A DNA stretch of 64,000 bases from Halobacteriovoraceae bacterium. GTDB taxonomy: Bacteria > Bdellovibrionota > Bacteriovoracia > Bacteriovoracales > Bacteriovoracaceae. Made by a program: the position numbers and the translations under genes. Positions 51,966-60,591 of the stretch are shown piece by piece; the first letter of the stretch is position 1, and each line of letters opens with the position of its first letter. The stretch lies in NCBI GenBank assembly GCA_020635135.1, contig JACKAJ010000016.1, positions 310,001 to 374,000 on the forward strand. Reading direction: 5' to 3'. The notes below the pieces were generated by a model, which worked only from the letters and a program-made list of their open reading frames with translations, was not told the DNA's origin and ran no database searches.

Positions 51966-52322
51966 TTAAGCTTCAAGAAATTTTTGAAACCCTCCCCAAA
52001 TCATTCTTTTTCCATCAAATGGTAGGTTTTTAGGGTCCATACCCTCAAATCTTGGATCGCTGATAGCAAGTTTGTTAACTTTATCTCGCATTTCCTTTGA
52101 TTCATAAGTGATCCAGGCAAATACAACAATTTCATCCTCTTTAAGATCAACACTCTGAGGAAAAGAGGTCCACTTCCCAATTTTGACATCATCGGCGACA
52201 CATTCATTATAACTAAGAGCCCCGTGATCCATCCAGACCTTGCAAGTTAATTCAGCTAATTTTTTGTACTCACCTAATCTTTCTTTGGGTACAGGAATGA
52301 CAAATCCATCAACGTATTTCAT
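51966..52322 (-). CDS. DUF1428 (YbaA-like) protein
   Basis: 118 residues, full-length for the family. Blocks: YVDGFVIPVPKERLGEYKKL, WMDHGALSYNECVADDV, FAWITYESKEMRDKVNK, GKRMIWGGFQKF. The fold is a dimeric alpha-beta barrel; function unknown. An AAAGGAT ribosome site precedes the ATG. It may be co-transcribed with the P-type ATPase that follows by 17 bp. Confidence 0.93.
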   Translation of the reverse strand: MKYVDGFVIPVPKERLGEYKKLAELTCKVWMDHGALSYNECVADDVKIGKWTSFPQSVDLKEDEIVVFAWITYESKEMRDKVNKLAISDPRFEGMDPKNLPFDGKRMIWGGFQKFLEA

Positions 52323-52379
52323 AGTAATCCTTTTATGGCAAAGTTACTCTATAAAAAATCATCACCAAAGGGATAAAAG

Positions 52380-52703
52380 ATGTCAAAAACTAATACAAGT
52401 GAATTCATCTTTCAAGGAAAAGTCTGGATATACAAACAGACCGGGGGATGGCACTTCGTCACTCTTCCCAAACAGCTCTCAAAAAAAATAAGAAAGCAAT
52501 TCTTTGAATCTGAGGAAGGCTGGGGACGCCTAAAAACGACAGCCTTTTTAGGGCATACGACTTGGGAAACATCCATTTGGTTCGACTCAAAAATTGGATC
52601 TTATATTATTCCTCTGAAAGCCTCTGTTCGAAAGCAAGAAAACATAAACGAAGAGTCGCAAGTTAAAATAAAAATTGAGTTTGATTTAAACAATAGCATT
52701 TAA
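52380..52703 (+). CDS. DUF1905-family protein
   Basis: 107 residues. The family pattern is clear: FIFQGKVWIYKQTGGWHFVT, LPKQLSKKIRKQF, GWGRLKTTAFLGHTTWETSI, SYIIPLKASVRKQENI. A small beta-barrel-like domain of unknown function. Divergent from DUF1428, with an AAGGGA site before the ATG. It ends 63 bp before the YchJ-like gene. Confidence 0.9.
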   Translation: MSKTNTSEFIFQGKVWIYKQTGGWHFVTLPKQLSKKIRKQFFESEEGWGRLKTTAFLGHTTWETSIWFDSKIGSYIIPLKASVRKQENINEESQVKIKIEFDLNNSI

Positions 52704-52766
52704 ATGACAAATACCTACATCCGATATATTATTTCTCCATAAAAAGTAATCATCAAAGGAATTTGT

Positions 52767-53243
52767 ATGAAATGTCATTGCCAATCAGGCCAGAACTTCG
52801 ACACATGCTGCGAACCATTTCTCAATAACAGCAAACTCCCCTCTACAGCTGAAGAACTCATGCGCTCACGTTATTGTGCTTATGTCGAATCCAACATGGA
52901 TTACTTGGAGCAAACACAAACTACTGATGGCGGAGCATTCGATAAAGAGGGTGCTCTTAAATGGGCCAAGGAATCTCAATGGAAGGGATTAGAAATTATC
53001 TCCACAGAAAAAGGCTTAGCAGGAGGCAAGACAGGCATTGTTGAATTTAATGCTCACTATAACAATAAACAAGGAAATCATACCCACCATGAAGTTTCCC
53101 AGTTTGTTTTTAAAGACAAATGGCTTTTTAAAACGGCAATAACTCCATCTCTTAAACCAGCAAAAAGAGAAACTCCCAAAGTTGGACGCAACGACCCTTG
53201 CCCCTGTGGAAGTGGTAAAAAATATAAAAAATGCTGTGGTTAA
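52767..53243 (+). CDS. ychJ: YchJ-family SEC-C motif protein
   Basis: 158 residues. N-terminal motif CHCQSGQNFDTCCEPFL, a central NTF2-like domain (TAEELMRSRYCAYVESN, W-rich), and C-terminal SEC-C zinc motif GRNDPCPCGSGKKYKKCCG. It matches the UPF0225/YchJ family throughout; function unknown, zinc-binding likely. An AAGGAA site precedes the ATG. Its end overlaps the convergent response regulator gene by 4 bases. Confidence 0.94.
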   Translation: MKCHCQSGQNFDTCCEPFLNNSKLPSTAEELMRSRYCAYVESNMDYLEQTQTTDGGAFDKEGALKWAKESQWKGLEIISTEKGLAGGKTGIVEFNAHYNNKQGNHTHHEVSQFVFKDKWLFKTAITPSLKPAKRETPKVGRNDPCPCGSGKKYKKCCG

Positions 53244-53770
53244 TCTTTTTTATTTTTAGCATGTTTAATCATGCTAGAGACTTCAGAATCGGGAACTGCG
53301 TTTTCTAAATAACCTCTTTCGCTGATGAAACGTTCTTTGACTGTGCCGATAATACGATCAACTGTTTCTTGTGGTTTCTTTTCAATTCCGAGGCAGCTGA
53401 TAGAATGGATGAGCACTTGTTTAACAGTAAAAGGTTTGACAATAATATTTCTAATCCCATAGCGCATGAGTTTCAAAGTCGTCTCAGTGGTGAGACATCC
53501 CGAAACGACCATAAACTTCATTTTATAATATTTGGGCTGCCTTTTTACTTTATCAATAAAATTAAAAACATCTTGGCTTCCTAGTTGGATATCCGTAACG
53601 ATAAGATCAAATTTTTGATTTGATAATTTTTGTGTTGCTTGGAAACTATTATGAGCGATGGCCACATTTCGAAAAGGAGCATAGATCATAAGGTATTTGC
53701 GGAGAATCTCTGCGACTTCTTTTTCATCTTCAATGATAAGAATGTCATATTTGCTTTTAGTCTTTGACAA
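53240..53770 (-). CDS. response regulator (receiver domain with C-terminal extension)
   Basis: 176 residues from a TTG at 53770, seven bases after GGAG; a TTG at 53791 (seven codons longer) lacks a site. The receiver domain (~1-120) has the acidic pair in IIEDEKE, phospho-Asp in IVTDIQL, Ser/Thr switch in VVSGC and Lys in VKPF. Beyond it lies a ~55-residue charged tail with no DNA-binding domain. Its start overlaps the histidine kinase stop by 14 bases, so it is the likely partner of that kinase and the last gene of the operon. Confidence 0.9.
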   Translation of the reverse strand: MSKTKSKYDILIIEDEKEVAEILRKYLMIYAPFRNVAIAHNSFQATQKLSNQKFDLIVTDIQLGSQDVFNFIDKVKRQPKYYKMKFMVVSGCLTTETTLKLMRYGIRNIIVKPFTVKQVLIHSISCLGIEKKPQETVDRIIGTVKERFISERGYLENAVPDSEVSSMIKHAKNKKD

Positions 53771-55151
53771 ACTTCTTCTCCACCGTCTCAAATTGCTTTT
53801 TTAAACTATCCTTAGATAAATCGACAACCTCCGCTTCTACATCCCCAGTTTCACAAGCAATAAGTTTTACTAAACTATCAATAAGTAAAAAACTTGATAA
53901 TTCTTCAAGCCCTTCCGTTTTATTTGTAAATATTAAAATATAACTTTTATCAACTAGAAGATCGTAGATTTTATTCAATTGTCCCACGTTGTCACCAACG
54001 AACAGAAGTTTTTCATCTTCAGATTCAGACTCCCCAGAAAGATACTTATTTGTCACAGTAAAACTTCCCATTTCGACATTAGGAAGGACAATCTCAAATT
54101 CACAGCCCCCATCTGTATCATTGAGTAAGATTTCTCCTGAAAAGGCGTCGATGATTTTCTTTGAAATCGACAATCCTAATCCTGTCCCATCAGAGACTGC
54201 CTTTGACGTAAAGAACATATCAAATATTTTCTCTCTAATATTTTCAGGAACTCCTAAACCATTATCAATAACTTTAATTCTTTGAGTTTGAGTATCAATG
54301 TCTTCTAAAATTTCAATTGTAATTTTAGGTTTTTTAATTTGGTTTGTTTCTAAAGAATCGATAGAATTTTTCACCATATTCACAAGAACTTGTTGAAGTT
54401 TGATCGAATTGGCCATAACCCAATGATTCCCACTAACCTTTTTTTCAATTTTTATTTTTTTGGCGCTATTAGAATCCTTAAAAAGTTTGAGAACGTCGTC
54501 CACAAGACTTCCCAAATCGATGACTTCGAAGTGATCTTCTTGGTTTTTCAACACGGCTTTCATGCTAGAAAATATTTTCGTAATCCGATCAAATTCTTTC
54601 TTAAGTCTTAGCATATTCTTTTTACTTTCATTAAAATCTTTTTCTTGCAAGGATTGAAACAATAGATTCAACCTGTTTTCAACGATAATGAGAGGAGTTC
54701 CTATTTCGTGCCCTATTCCCGCAATGATTTGACCTAGAGCTGTGAGTTTATCAGCCTTCACAATTTGCTCGTGAGTTTCTTTAAGCTCTTTAATTTGTTC
54801 TTTGTATTTATTGTGCAATCTTTTTTCAATGGAGAAATCTAACAAATTAATAATCATATGATCATTGGCAGGAATAAACTTGCATATGACAGTCACCTCA
54901 TCTCCGTTAAAATTTTCAAAAGTCAGCTCTGGGCTAACGGAGGGGGACTTTGTTGATCTTGCCTCTTTAAGATCTTTTTCAAAATCATAATCACAATTAA
55001 TAAAAAGCTCGCTTATTTTCTTTAATTGATTAAGTTTCCGAGGTGGAGTGTTAAAGACGGTTGAGCAAATAAAATTAAAATAACAAAGATTGTTCTCTTT
55101 ATCGAGACTGATCACAGGGGATAATAAATGATCATATAAACTAAAATTCAT
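53757..55151 (-). CDS. soluble sensor histidine kinase with degenerate C-terminal receiver
   Basis: 464 residues, no membrane helix. PAS-like N-terminal domain (~1-110), HisKA (GIGHEIGTPLIIVENRL), HATPase (KNSIDSLETNQ, VIDNGLGVPENI, DMFFTSKA, GTGLGLSIS), and a final ~100-residue segment that resembles a receiver but lacks the key acidic and lysine residues (LLFVGDNVGQLNKIYDLL). It starts 2 bp after the STAS gene and overlaps the response regulator, so it belongs to the same five-gene operon as the partner-switch genes. Confidence 0.88.
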   Translation of the reverse strand: MNFSLYDHLLSPVISLDKENNLCYFNFICSTVFNTPPRKLNQLKKISELFINCDYDFEKDLKEARSTKSPSVSPELTFENFNGDEVTVICKFIPANDHMIINLLDFSIEKRLHNKYKEQIKELKETHEQIVKADKLTALGQIIAGIGHEIGTPLIIVENRLNLLFQSLQEKDFNESKKNMLRLKKEFDRITKIFSSMKAVLKNQEDHFEVIDLGSLVDDVLKLFKDSNSAKKIKIEKKVSGNHWVMANSIKLQQVLVNMVKNSIDSLETNQIKKPKITIEILEDIDTQTQRIKVIDNGLGVPENIREKIFDMFFTSKAVSDGTGLGLSISKKIIDAFSGEILLNDTDGGCEFEIVLPNVEMGSFTVTNKYLSGESESEDEKLLFVGDNVGQLNKIYDLLVDKSYILIFTNKTEGLEELSSFLLIDSLVKLIACETGDVEAEVVDLSKDSLKKQFETVEKKFVKD

Positions 55152-55153
55152 AA

Positions 55154-55618
55154 TTATTTCTTTAAAAAGTTAAAGTATTGCATTTCAATTTCATCAAATT
55201 CAAGCTCCGTTCCATTTTTATTTTTTTTAACTGGAGCCTTGCAATCAATGACTTCATCTGGTGTTAGGAGGATCTTAATCTCCTCATCATTTTCTGGATC
55301 ATAATAAGGAGCATAAAAAGATTCCACCACTCCACCTTCTTTTATAAACCCTTTTATAATATTAACCTGCTCAATGATCACTTGTGGGCAATTTTGATAG
55401 ACAATGTGAATTTTGCTATCTAATTTCTTTTGAAACTCCACCCACTCTCTGATCCCGCACGAATTTATCATGTCGACTTTATCCAAATTAAAGATCACGA
55501 TTTTAAAGGAATCGACTAGCATGCTGTCGAGTTTTGCATCTTCATCAATCTGCCCTGATAAAAAGAATGTTACTGAATCAGAATTTTCAACTTTTTTAAT
55601 ATCTAAATGTGAATTCAA
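55154..55618 (-). CDS. STAS-domain protein, anti-anti-sigma-like
   Basis: 154 residues. STAS core at ~1-100: SVTFFLSGQIDEDAKLDSML then FNLDKVDMINSCGIREWVEF. The serine in NSCGIR sits where SpoIIAA/RsbV are phosphorylated. The C-terminal ~50 residues are an acidic and basic extension. It overlaps the HATPase gene by 4 bases and is next to the kinase. By family logic it is the antagonist that is phosphorylated by the HATPase partner and restored by the SpoIIE phosphatase. Confidence 0.86.
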   Translation of the reverse strand: MNSHLDIKKVENSDSVTFFLSGQIDEDAKLDSMLVDSFKIVIFNLDKVDMINSCGIREWVEFQKKLDSKIHIVYQNCPQVIIEQVNIIKGFIKEGGVVESFYAPYYDPENDEEIKILLTPDEVIDCKAPVKKNKNGTELEFDEIEMQYFNFLKK

Positions 55619-56337
55619 CTTTCCTCCAAAAACCTAAAACTTGTTTTGGTATTTTTGTACTCTTTCAAACGCTTATGTTTACTAATAAGACTTCGGATTT
55701 GAGTGAAGACACCTTCTTTTCGAACAATACTCAGTTGATCAGAGGCCGAAAGGATCATGGACAGACCTAAGCCTGCTCCAAATTCTTTGTTTTCGTATGT
55801 TTTATCGCGGTAAGCTCTTATCAAACTGTTTATAAAAGTATTCTTATCAAATTCTCCGTAATAATCTTTGACATTGATAAGATAGTTGTCACGCCCTCTG
55901 ATAATCTCAAATTCAACTGGTTTTGAAATTCCTTGCTTTTTTCCATGAATAAGAGCATTTTGCACAAGTTCAATGGATATGAGTTTTAAATAGCGCTGGA
56001 GTTCATTGAAAGAATTTTTGTCAAAAACATGATTAACGGCTTCTTCAATTCTACTCGTCACATCTGTGATTGATTCATTCGCAAAGCTTGCTTTAAACTG
56101 ATCTAAAGAATGCACCGCCTGTAACTCATACGGTTTCTCTCTTTCTAAAAACTCTTGTAGAGAAATGATATACTGAGTGTCTGCAAAGGTCATATCTCCC
56201 AGGAAGAGACTAGGCAAATCGTTTTTGTAAATAATCGTTTGAGCACAATTTACATCATCAGTAAACTGATCACCAAGCGATGAAATCTTTTTAATGATCT
56301 CTTCACTTTGCTCTATTCCCTTTAAATAAACATTCAA
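55615..56337 (-). CDS. HATPase protein, anti-sigma/RsbW-like kinase
   Basis: 240 residues. The N-terminal ~80 are not recognised. Residues ~90-220 make a Bergerat ATPase domain: N box LKLISIELVQNALIHG, G1-like VKDYYGEF, G2-like FGAGLGLSMI. This is the build of serine kinases that hold sigma factors or other targets in partner switching. It lies between the phosphatase and STAS genes, overlapping the latter. No sigma factor is encoded nearby, so its target might be another protein. Confidence 0.84.
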   Translation of the reverse strand: MNVYLKGIEQSEEIIKKISSLGDQFTDDVNCAQTIIYKNDLPSLFLGDMTFADTQYIISLQEFLEREKPYELQAVHSLDQFKASFANESITDVTSRIEEAVNHVFDKNSFNELQRYLKLISIELVQNALIHGKKQGISKPVEFEIIRGRDNYLINVKDYYGEFDKNTFINSLIRAYRDKTYENKEFGAGLGLSMILSASDQLSIVRKEGVFTQIRSLISKHKRLKEYKNTKTSFRFLEES

Positions 56338-56339
56338 AA

Positions 56340-58070
56340 CTAAAACTCCATTTTCAATAGAGAAATATCATCATCAGGATATTGCTCTCCAACATAAGTG
56401 TACAGATCATCTATTGTTTTCTCAAGGCACTGTTCATTACTTAATCTTAAATGGCGACTAAATGATTGCACAAAATTTCTAGTCCCATAGGGCTTTTGCT
56501 CTAAGTTTTTGGCCTCCAATATTCCATCTGTATACAAAATCAAATGATCTTTTCTTTTAAATTGAAATTCTACACTCTCATACTGACTATCATGAGCTTC
56601 GCCTAAACGAGCACCGCTTTTCTCCATCAGAGGAATAAAGTCTTGCTTTGAATATTCAGAATTTTCTTTATAACTCACAAAATAAGGAGGGTTGTGAGAA
56701 GCATTGCAATAGGATATTTTTTGACTGTCCACTACCAGAACAAAGGCCGTTGCGTTCAGATTTATATTAACTGCACTGAATGATTGATTTAAAAAATGCA
56801 TGATTTTAGCAGGATCACTCGCAAAGAGACTGTCTTTTTCTACTAGAAATTTCAAAGCTGTTAAGGAATTATAAATAACAGCTGTTAAGAGTGCTGCAGC
56901 TGTTCCATGACCTGTCACATCGATCAAAATAATAATCTCTGTAGAATCAAATTTTAAATATCCCCACCAATCTCCCCCACACTCAGAGGCAGGTTTATAA
57001 AAAGCATTCAATTTCAAACTTCTTCCATCAATCGAACTCATTGGAAAAAAGGATTCTTGAACGAGCTTCGCCGTCTTTAATTCATTTTCTAATCGAGCCT
57101 TTTCTTTCATCTCTCCCATATATATTTCAATCTGATTTGCCATATGATTAAAAGAATCCCCCAGTGCCCCGATCTCATCTCTTTCTTTAAGTTTTACTCG
57201 ATAAGAAAAATTGGCCTTCGCTAATTCGGTACTAGCAAAATAAAGTTTTTTGATTGGTTTTGTGAAAAGTCCAGAAATAAAGAGAATAATGAGTATAATT
57301 GCTGCTGCAACGAGACCTCCAAAATAGATGGACCGTTGCTGTAGCTGAGAGGCTGCATTGATAGCCATTTGGTAATGTATTGAGGTTATAAATACCAATT
57401 TTTCATCTATAAGTGGTTTAAATGAAACAATATCTTTTTGTGATCCATCAATGACAACAGTTTGGTGATAATATTTTGAAAAGTTCTCCGCTTGGCCATT
57501 AGTAAATTCTTTATCAAGAAAGTCATCACCAATTTTTAAGTAAAATTGGTAGAGACTTGATTGTGGAATTAAACTTTTTAATTTTGAGACATCTACCGCT
57601 AAGATTGACTCAATATCCCCATCATTTCTTTTTAAAACTAAAATCTTTTCTTTGGTACTTTCATAAAAATAAAAACCTGTTTGCTGATATTTTTTATACA
57701 TTTCTTCATAATCAATTTGAGCAGAGTCTTCTTTTGTAATTTTTTTTGCTAATTTTCCTTTCTTAAATTCAAAAAAACCCAAGAGTTCTTGGTTTGATAG
57801 GAAAAGTTTCTTAGTAATAGAACTTAATTTACTTGCTTCCGGGAGAAGCTCATGGATCGTTTCGAGTTGATTCAGATATTTTTCGATAATAAGGGCCACT
57901 TGATCATTTTGCGACTCAATGGCCTCAAATACATAGGCAATTTTGTCAGTTTTGAACATATCGACAGCTAAATAGACATAAGAGAATAAAGATATACCCG
58001 TAATTGCCAGGACAACAATTGATAATTTTATATTTATAGGGAAGAGAACTTTTCTTGCTCTAGGGCTCAT
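56340..58070 (-). CDS. membrane SpoIIE-type (PP2C) phosphatase with HAMP domain
   Basis: 576 residues. Helix ~12-35, periplasmic domain (~36-240), second helix (~250-272, GLVAAAIILIILFISGLFT), HAMP (~272-325), coiled coil, and PP2C/RsbU domain (~335-576) with CGGDWWGYL, DVTGHGTAAALLTA and HLILYTDGILEAKN. It senses an external signal and dephosphorylates a STAS protein. First gene of the operon; the HATPase gene begins 2 bp after its stop. It is divergent from the FecR-barrel gene 49 bp away. Confidence 0.92.
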   Translation of the reverse strand: MSPRARKVLFPINIKLSIVVLAITGISLFSYVYLAVDMFKTDKIAYVFEAIESQNDQVALIIEKYLNQLETIHELLPEASKLSSITKKLFLSNQELLGFFEFKKGKLAKKITKEDSAQIDYEEMYKKYQQTGFYFYESTKEKILVLKRNDGDIESILAVDVSKLKSLIPQSSLYQFYLKIGDDFLDKEFTNGQAENFSKYYHQTVVIDGSQKDIVSFKPLIDEKLVFITSIHYQMAINAASQLQQRSIYFGGLVAAAIILIILFISGLFTKPIKKLYFASTELAKANFSYRVKLKERDEIGALGDSFNHMANQIEIYMGEMKEKARLENELKTAKLVQESFFPMSSIDGRSLKLNAFYKPASECGGDWWGYLKFDSTEIIILIDVTGHGTAAALLTAVIYNSLTALKFLVEKDSLFASDPAKIMHFLNQSFSAVNINLNATAFVLVVDSQKISYCNASHNPPYFVSYKENSEYSKQDFIPLMEKSGARLGEAHDSQYESVEFQFKRKDHLILYTDGILEAKNLEQKPYGTRNFVQSFSRHLRLSNEQCLEKTIDDLYTYVGEQYPDDDISLLKMEF

Positions 58071-58119
58071 GACATCTCAATATAAAAAAACTTAAAATAC
58101 CTATATAGATATATTAAAC

Positions 58120-60471
58120 ATGAGAACGCATAACTTAACAAAATTTTTCAATCTTCTGCTGATCACATTTGCACTGCTGTTATTTTATATCTGTTTTAAA
58201 CATCTCCAATTATCCGACACAACAAATCAGCTTAATTTAGAACAGTTCATTGGAGAGATTTCAAAGCACCAAAACACTGTTCAATTAAAACACCCCGGAC
58301 AAATTGCATGGGGCTTTGTCTCTGATATTGAAAAATCAAATTTAGTAGAAAATGACCAAGTGTTCACCCATAAAGATTCTGAAGCAACTGTCACATTAAA
58401 AAACAAACAAAAGCTCACAATCCAAAGCGAGTCTCTTGTTCGAATAAAATCACTTGATAAAATTGTTGTTCAAAATGGGCAAGTTGATTTAAATCTCAAT
58501 GAAAATCAACCTGAATTATCGATTCAAATCGGAAATCAGGAATATAAATTAAAAGCCACTGAAAAAACTCAAATTTCTATTAAGAAAAATTTTAATCAAA
58601 GTAGCTTTCAAGTTGATTCTGGTACCGTACAATTAACAACCAAGAAAGAAAAGCTCAATCTCAATTCGGGAACAATCACTGAAATAAAAAACGAGAATGC
58701 CAAAACATTGGAAGCCACCACTAAACTTCTCTACCCCAGTGGAACTATAATCTTAAAAAAGAAGAAAAGGATAAATTTTAAATTTCAAACCAAACAAGAT
58801 GTCGAAAAAATCTATATTCAAAGAACTGACAAAGAATTTTTTATCGATAAAAACAAATCCATGAATCTAAAACCGGGTTCATATAAATGGGGAGTTGTTT
58901 ATCGAGGAGAAACGCATGCAAAATCATTAGAAAACTTCACCTTAATCCATGAAATCAATCCGCCAACTCCTATCTCTCCTATCAATAATGCTACTATTCA
59001 ATTAGCTGGACTTGACCAACAGATCGAGTTTCGTTGGAAGAGTCAATCACGTGTTCTTTTTGAAATAATTAATGAACAAGGTGAAATTTTCTACTCTAAT
59101 ATTTCAAAAGAAAATAAGTTAACAACAAATTTTGAAAAACCTGGACAGTACTCTTGGCGAATAAAAGTTCAAGATTCCTATATTCAATCAGAATATTCTC
59201 AAAGCAATTATTTTTTTGTGACCAAGATCCATGAAATTGAAGATTTCAGGACTATCGAGATAAAAAGGCCCAACCAATTAGTCAAAGTGAACATAACTCC
59301 GGTGGGAAATACAGAAGACGCTCAATACATTATTTCCAACACCAAAGAATTTAAAAACGTTATCACGAAAGGAAAACTAAAAAATAATAGTTTTGAATTC
59401 ATTGCCGACAAAGCAGGTTTTTACTATTGGAAAATTGTTAACCCTGATGGGAATATCAGCTTAAAAAAAGTCCTTGTTATCCCAACCCCGGCTCCCAAAA
59501 GGGCTCCGAAAGTTAAAGACATCATAAAGAGATTTAAAGTTAAATCTTCTTTAATTGAAAAAATTTTTAATTTCATTTTTCCACAAGCCTACGCTGCAGA
59601 TCCAGCTATCAAAATCACTTGGGAAGAGATTAAAGACGTTAAAGAATATGAAATTGAGATTATCGATAATCTAAAGGATAAAAAAATTCTCTTAAAAAAA
59701 ACAACCACTAAGCCATCCCTCACCTGGATCCCTCCTAGTAATAAAACATTTTATTATCGAGTGCGCTATAAAGACTTCTGGGATCGCTTTTCACCTTTCT
59801 CTGAATACGCCCGAATTTTAATAGAATCTGAAAAGCCAGTGGCCATGGAAGAGCAAAAAATTGAAAAAAATATTCCTGAAAAACAAAAAAGTATATTTTA
59901 TGAACTTGATTATCTCTATTCCCAAGTCGACTATAAACAAAAACTCTCCACAGGCAATGAAATCAAAATCAAAGGGCAAAGCACCACTGGCCATGCTTTT
60001 AGTTACCGCCATTTCAATATTTTTAATTCAAAATATAATTTCGTTCTCAATTATAAATCTCAATACGGTGAAGTTTTTAATAACCAAGACTATTATCAAC
60101 GTCAACTAAGCTTAAGTATTGGCCAGTTTCTTTACTCTTTTGACATTGCTTTAGGGGTAGAATATCTCAATACCACCTTGTACGAAGTTCGCCAAAGCGA
60201 AGTCAAGCTTTCACGCGATTACAACAAATTGGCCTTCTCATTTTTTTTTGGCATGACTCAAAATGTTGGCAAAAACAGCGAAATCCAACCCTTCATTTCT
60301 TTACAATATCTTGACTACCAACAAACTAATTTGGGCATAAACTACTGGTATCATTGGAATAAGAGTTTTAGCTTGAACGTGAAATTATCAGGAGAACAAA
60401 CTCGTATCAGTTCTCAAAATGACGACATTGATTCTCTTTCATATCAGCTATTTACAGGAATTACTCTTTAA
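58120..60471 (+). CDS. FecR-domain protein with Fn3-like repeats and C-terminal beta-barrel
   Basis: 783 residues. An N-terminal helix (~8-25) anchors it. FecR domain at ~50-120 (VSDIEKSNLVENDQVFTHKD), then beta-repeat segments at ~205-365 and 375-450, a basic stretch with a hydrophobic run (IEKIFNFIFPQAYAADPA at ~485-500, resembling a signal-peptidase site), and further Fn3-like repeats. The last ~190 residues are amphipathic strands (SYRHFNIFNSKYNFVLNYKS) like an outer-membrane barrel. So one chain may link inner membrane, periplasm and outer membrane. It lies divergent from the partner-switch operon and lacks a ribosome site. Related FecR proteins occur in Bdellovibrio-like organisms; function unknown. 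Confidence 0.8.
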   Translation: MRTHNLTKFFNLLLITFALLLFYICFKHLQLSDTTNQLNLEQFIGEISKHQNTVQLKHPGQIAWGFVSDIEKSNLVENDQVFTHKDSEATVTLKNKQKLTIQSESLVRIKSLDKIVVQNGQVDLNLNENQPELSIQIGNQEYKLKATEKTQISIKKNFNQSSFQVDSGTVQLTTKKEKLNLNSGTITEIKNENAKTLEATTKLLYPSGTIILKKKKRINFKFQTKQDVEKIYIQRTDKEFFIDKNKSMNLKPGSYKWGVVYRGETHAKSLENFTLIHEINPPTPISPINNATIQLAGLDQQIEFRWKSQSRVLFEIINEQGEIFYSNISKENKLTTNFEKPGQYSWRIKVQDSYIQSEYSQSNYFFVTKIHEIEDFRTIEIKRPNQLVKVNITPVGNTEDAQYIISNTKEFKNVITKGKLKNNSFEFIADKAGFYYWKIVNPDGNISLKKVLVIPTPAPKRAPKVKDIIKRFKVKSSLIEKIFNFIFPQAYAADPAIKITWEEIKDVKEYEIEIIDNLKDKKILLKKTTTKPSLTWIPPSNKTFYYRVRYKDFWDRFSPFSEYARILIESEKPVAMEEQKIEKNIPEKQKSIFYELDYLYSQVDYKQKLSTGNEIKIKGQSTTGHAFSYRHFNIFNSKYNFVLNYKSQYGEVFNNQDYYQRQLSLSIGQFLYSFDIALGVEYLNTTLYEVRQSEVKLSRDYNKLAFSFFFGMTQNVGKNSEIQPFISLQYLDYQQTNLGINYWYHWNKSFSLNVKLSGEQTRISSQNDDIDSLSYQLFTGITL

Positions 60472-60556
60472 ATCCTGCCTTATATCACAATTTCAGAAAA
60501 CATCATTTTGGAATTAAAAATTGAATGATATCAGTTAACTAGAAGCGCCCCATTTC

Positions 60557-60585
60557 TTGAGCCCAATCTTCTGTCCAATTATAAT
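60557..60585 (+). promoter_or_regulatory. predicted promoter of the RCC1 lipoprotein gene (leaderless)
   Basis: TTGAGC (60557-60562), 17-bp spacer, perfect TATAAT (60580-60585), six bases, ATG at 60592. No ribosome site. Confidence 0.8.
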
Positions 60586-60591
60586 AAATGT

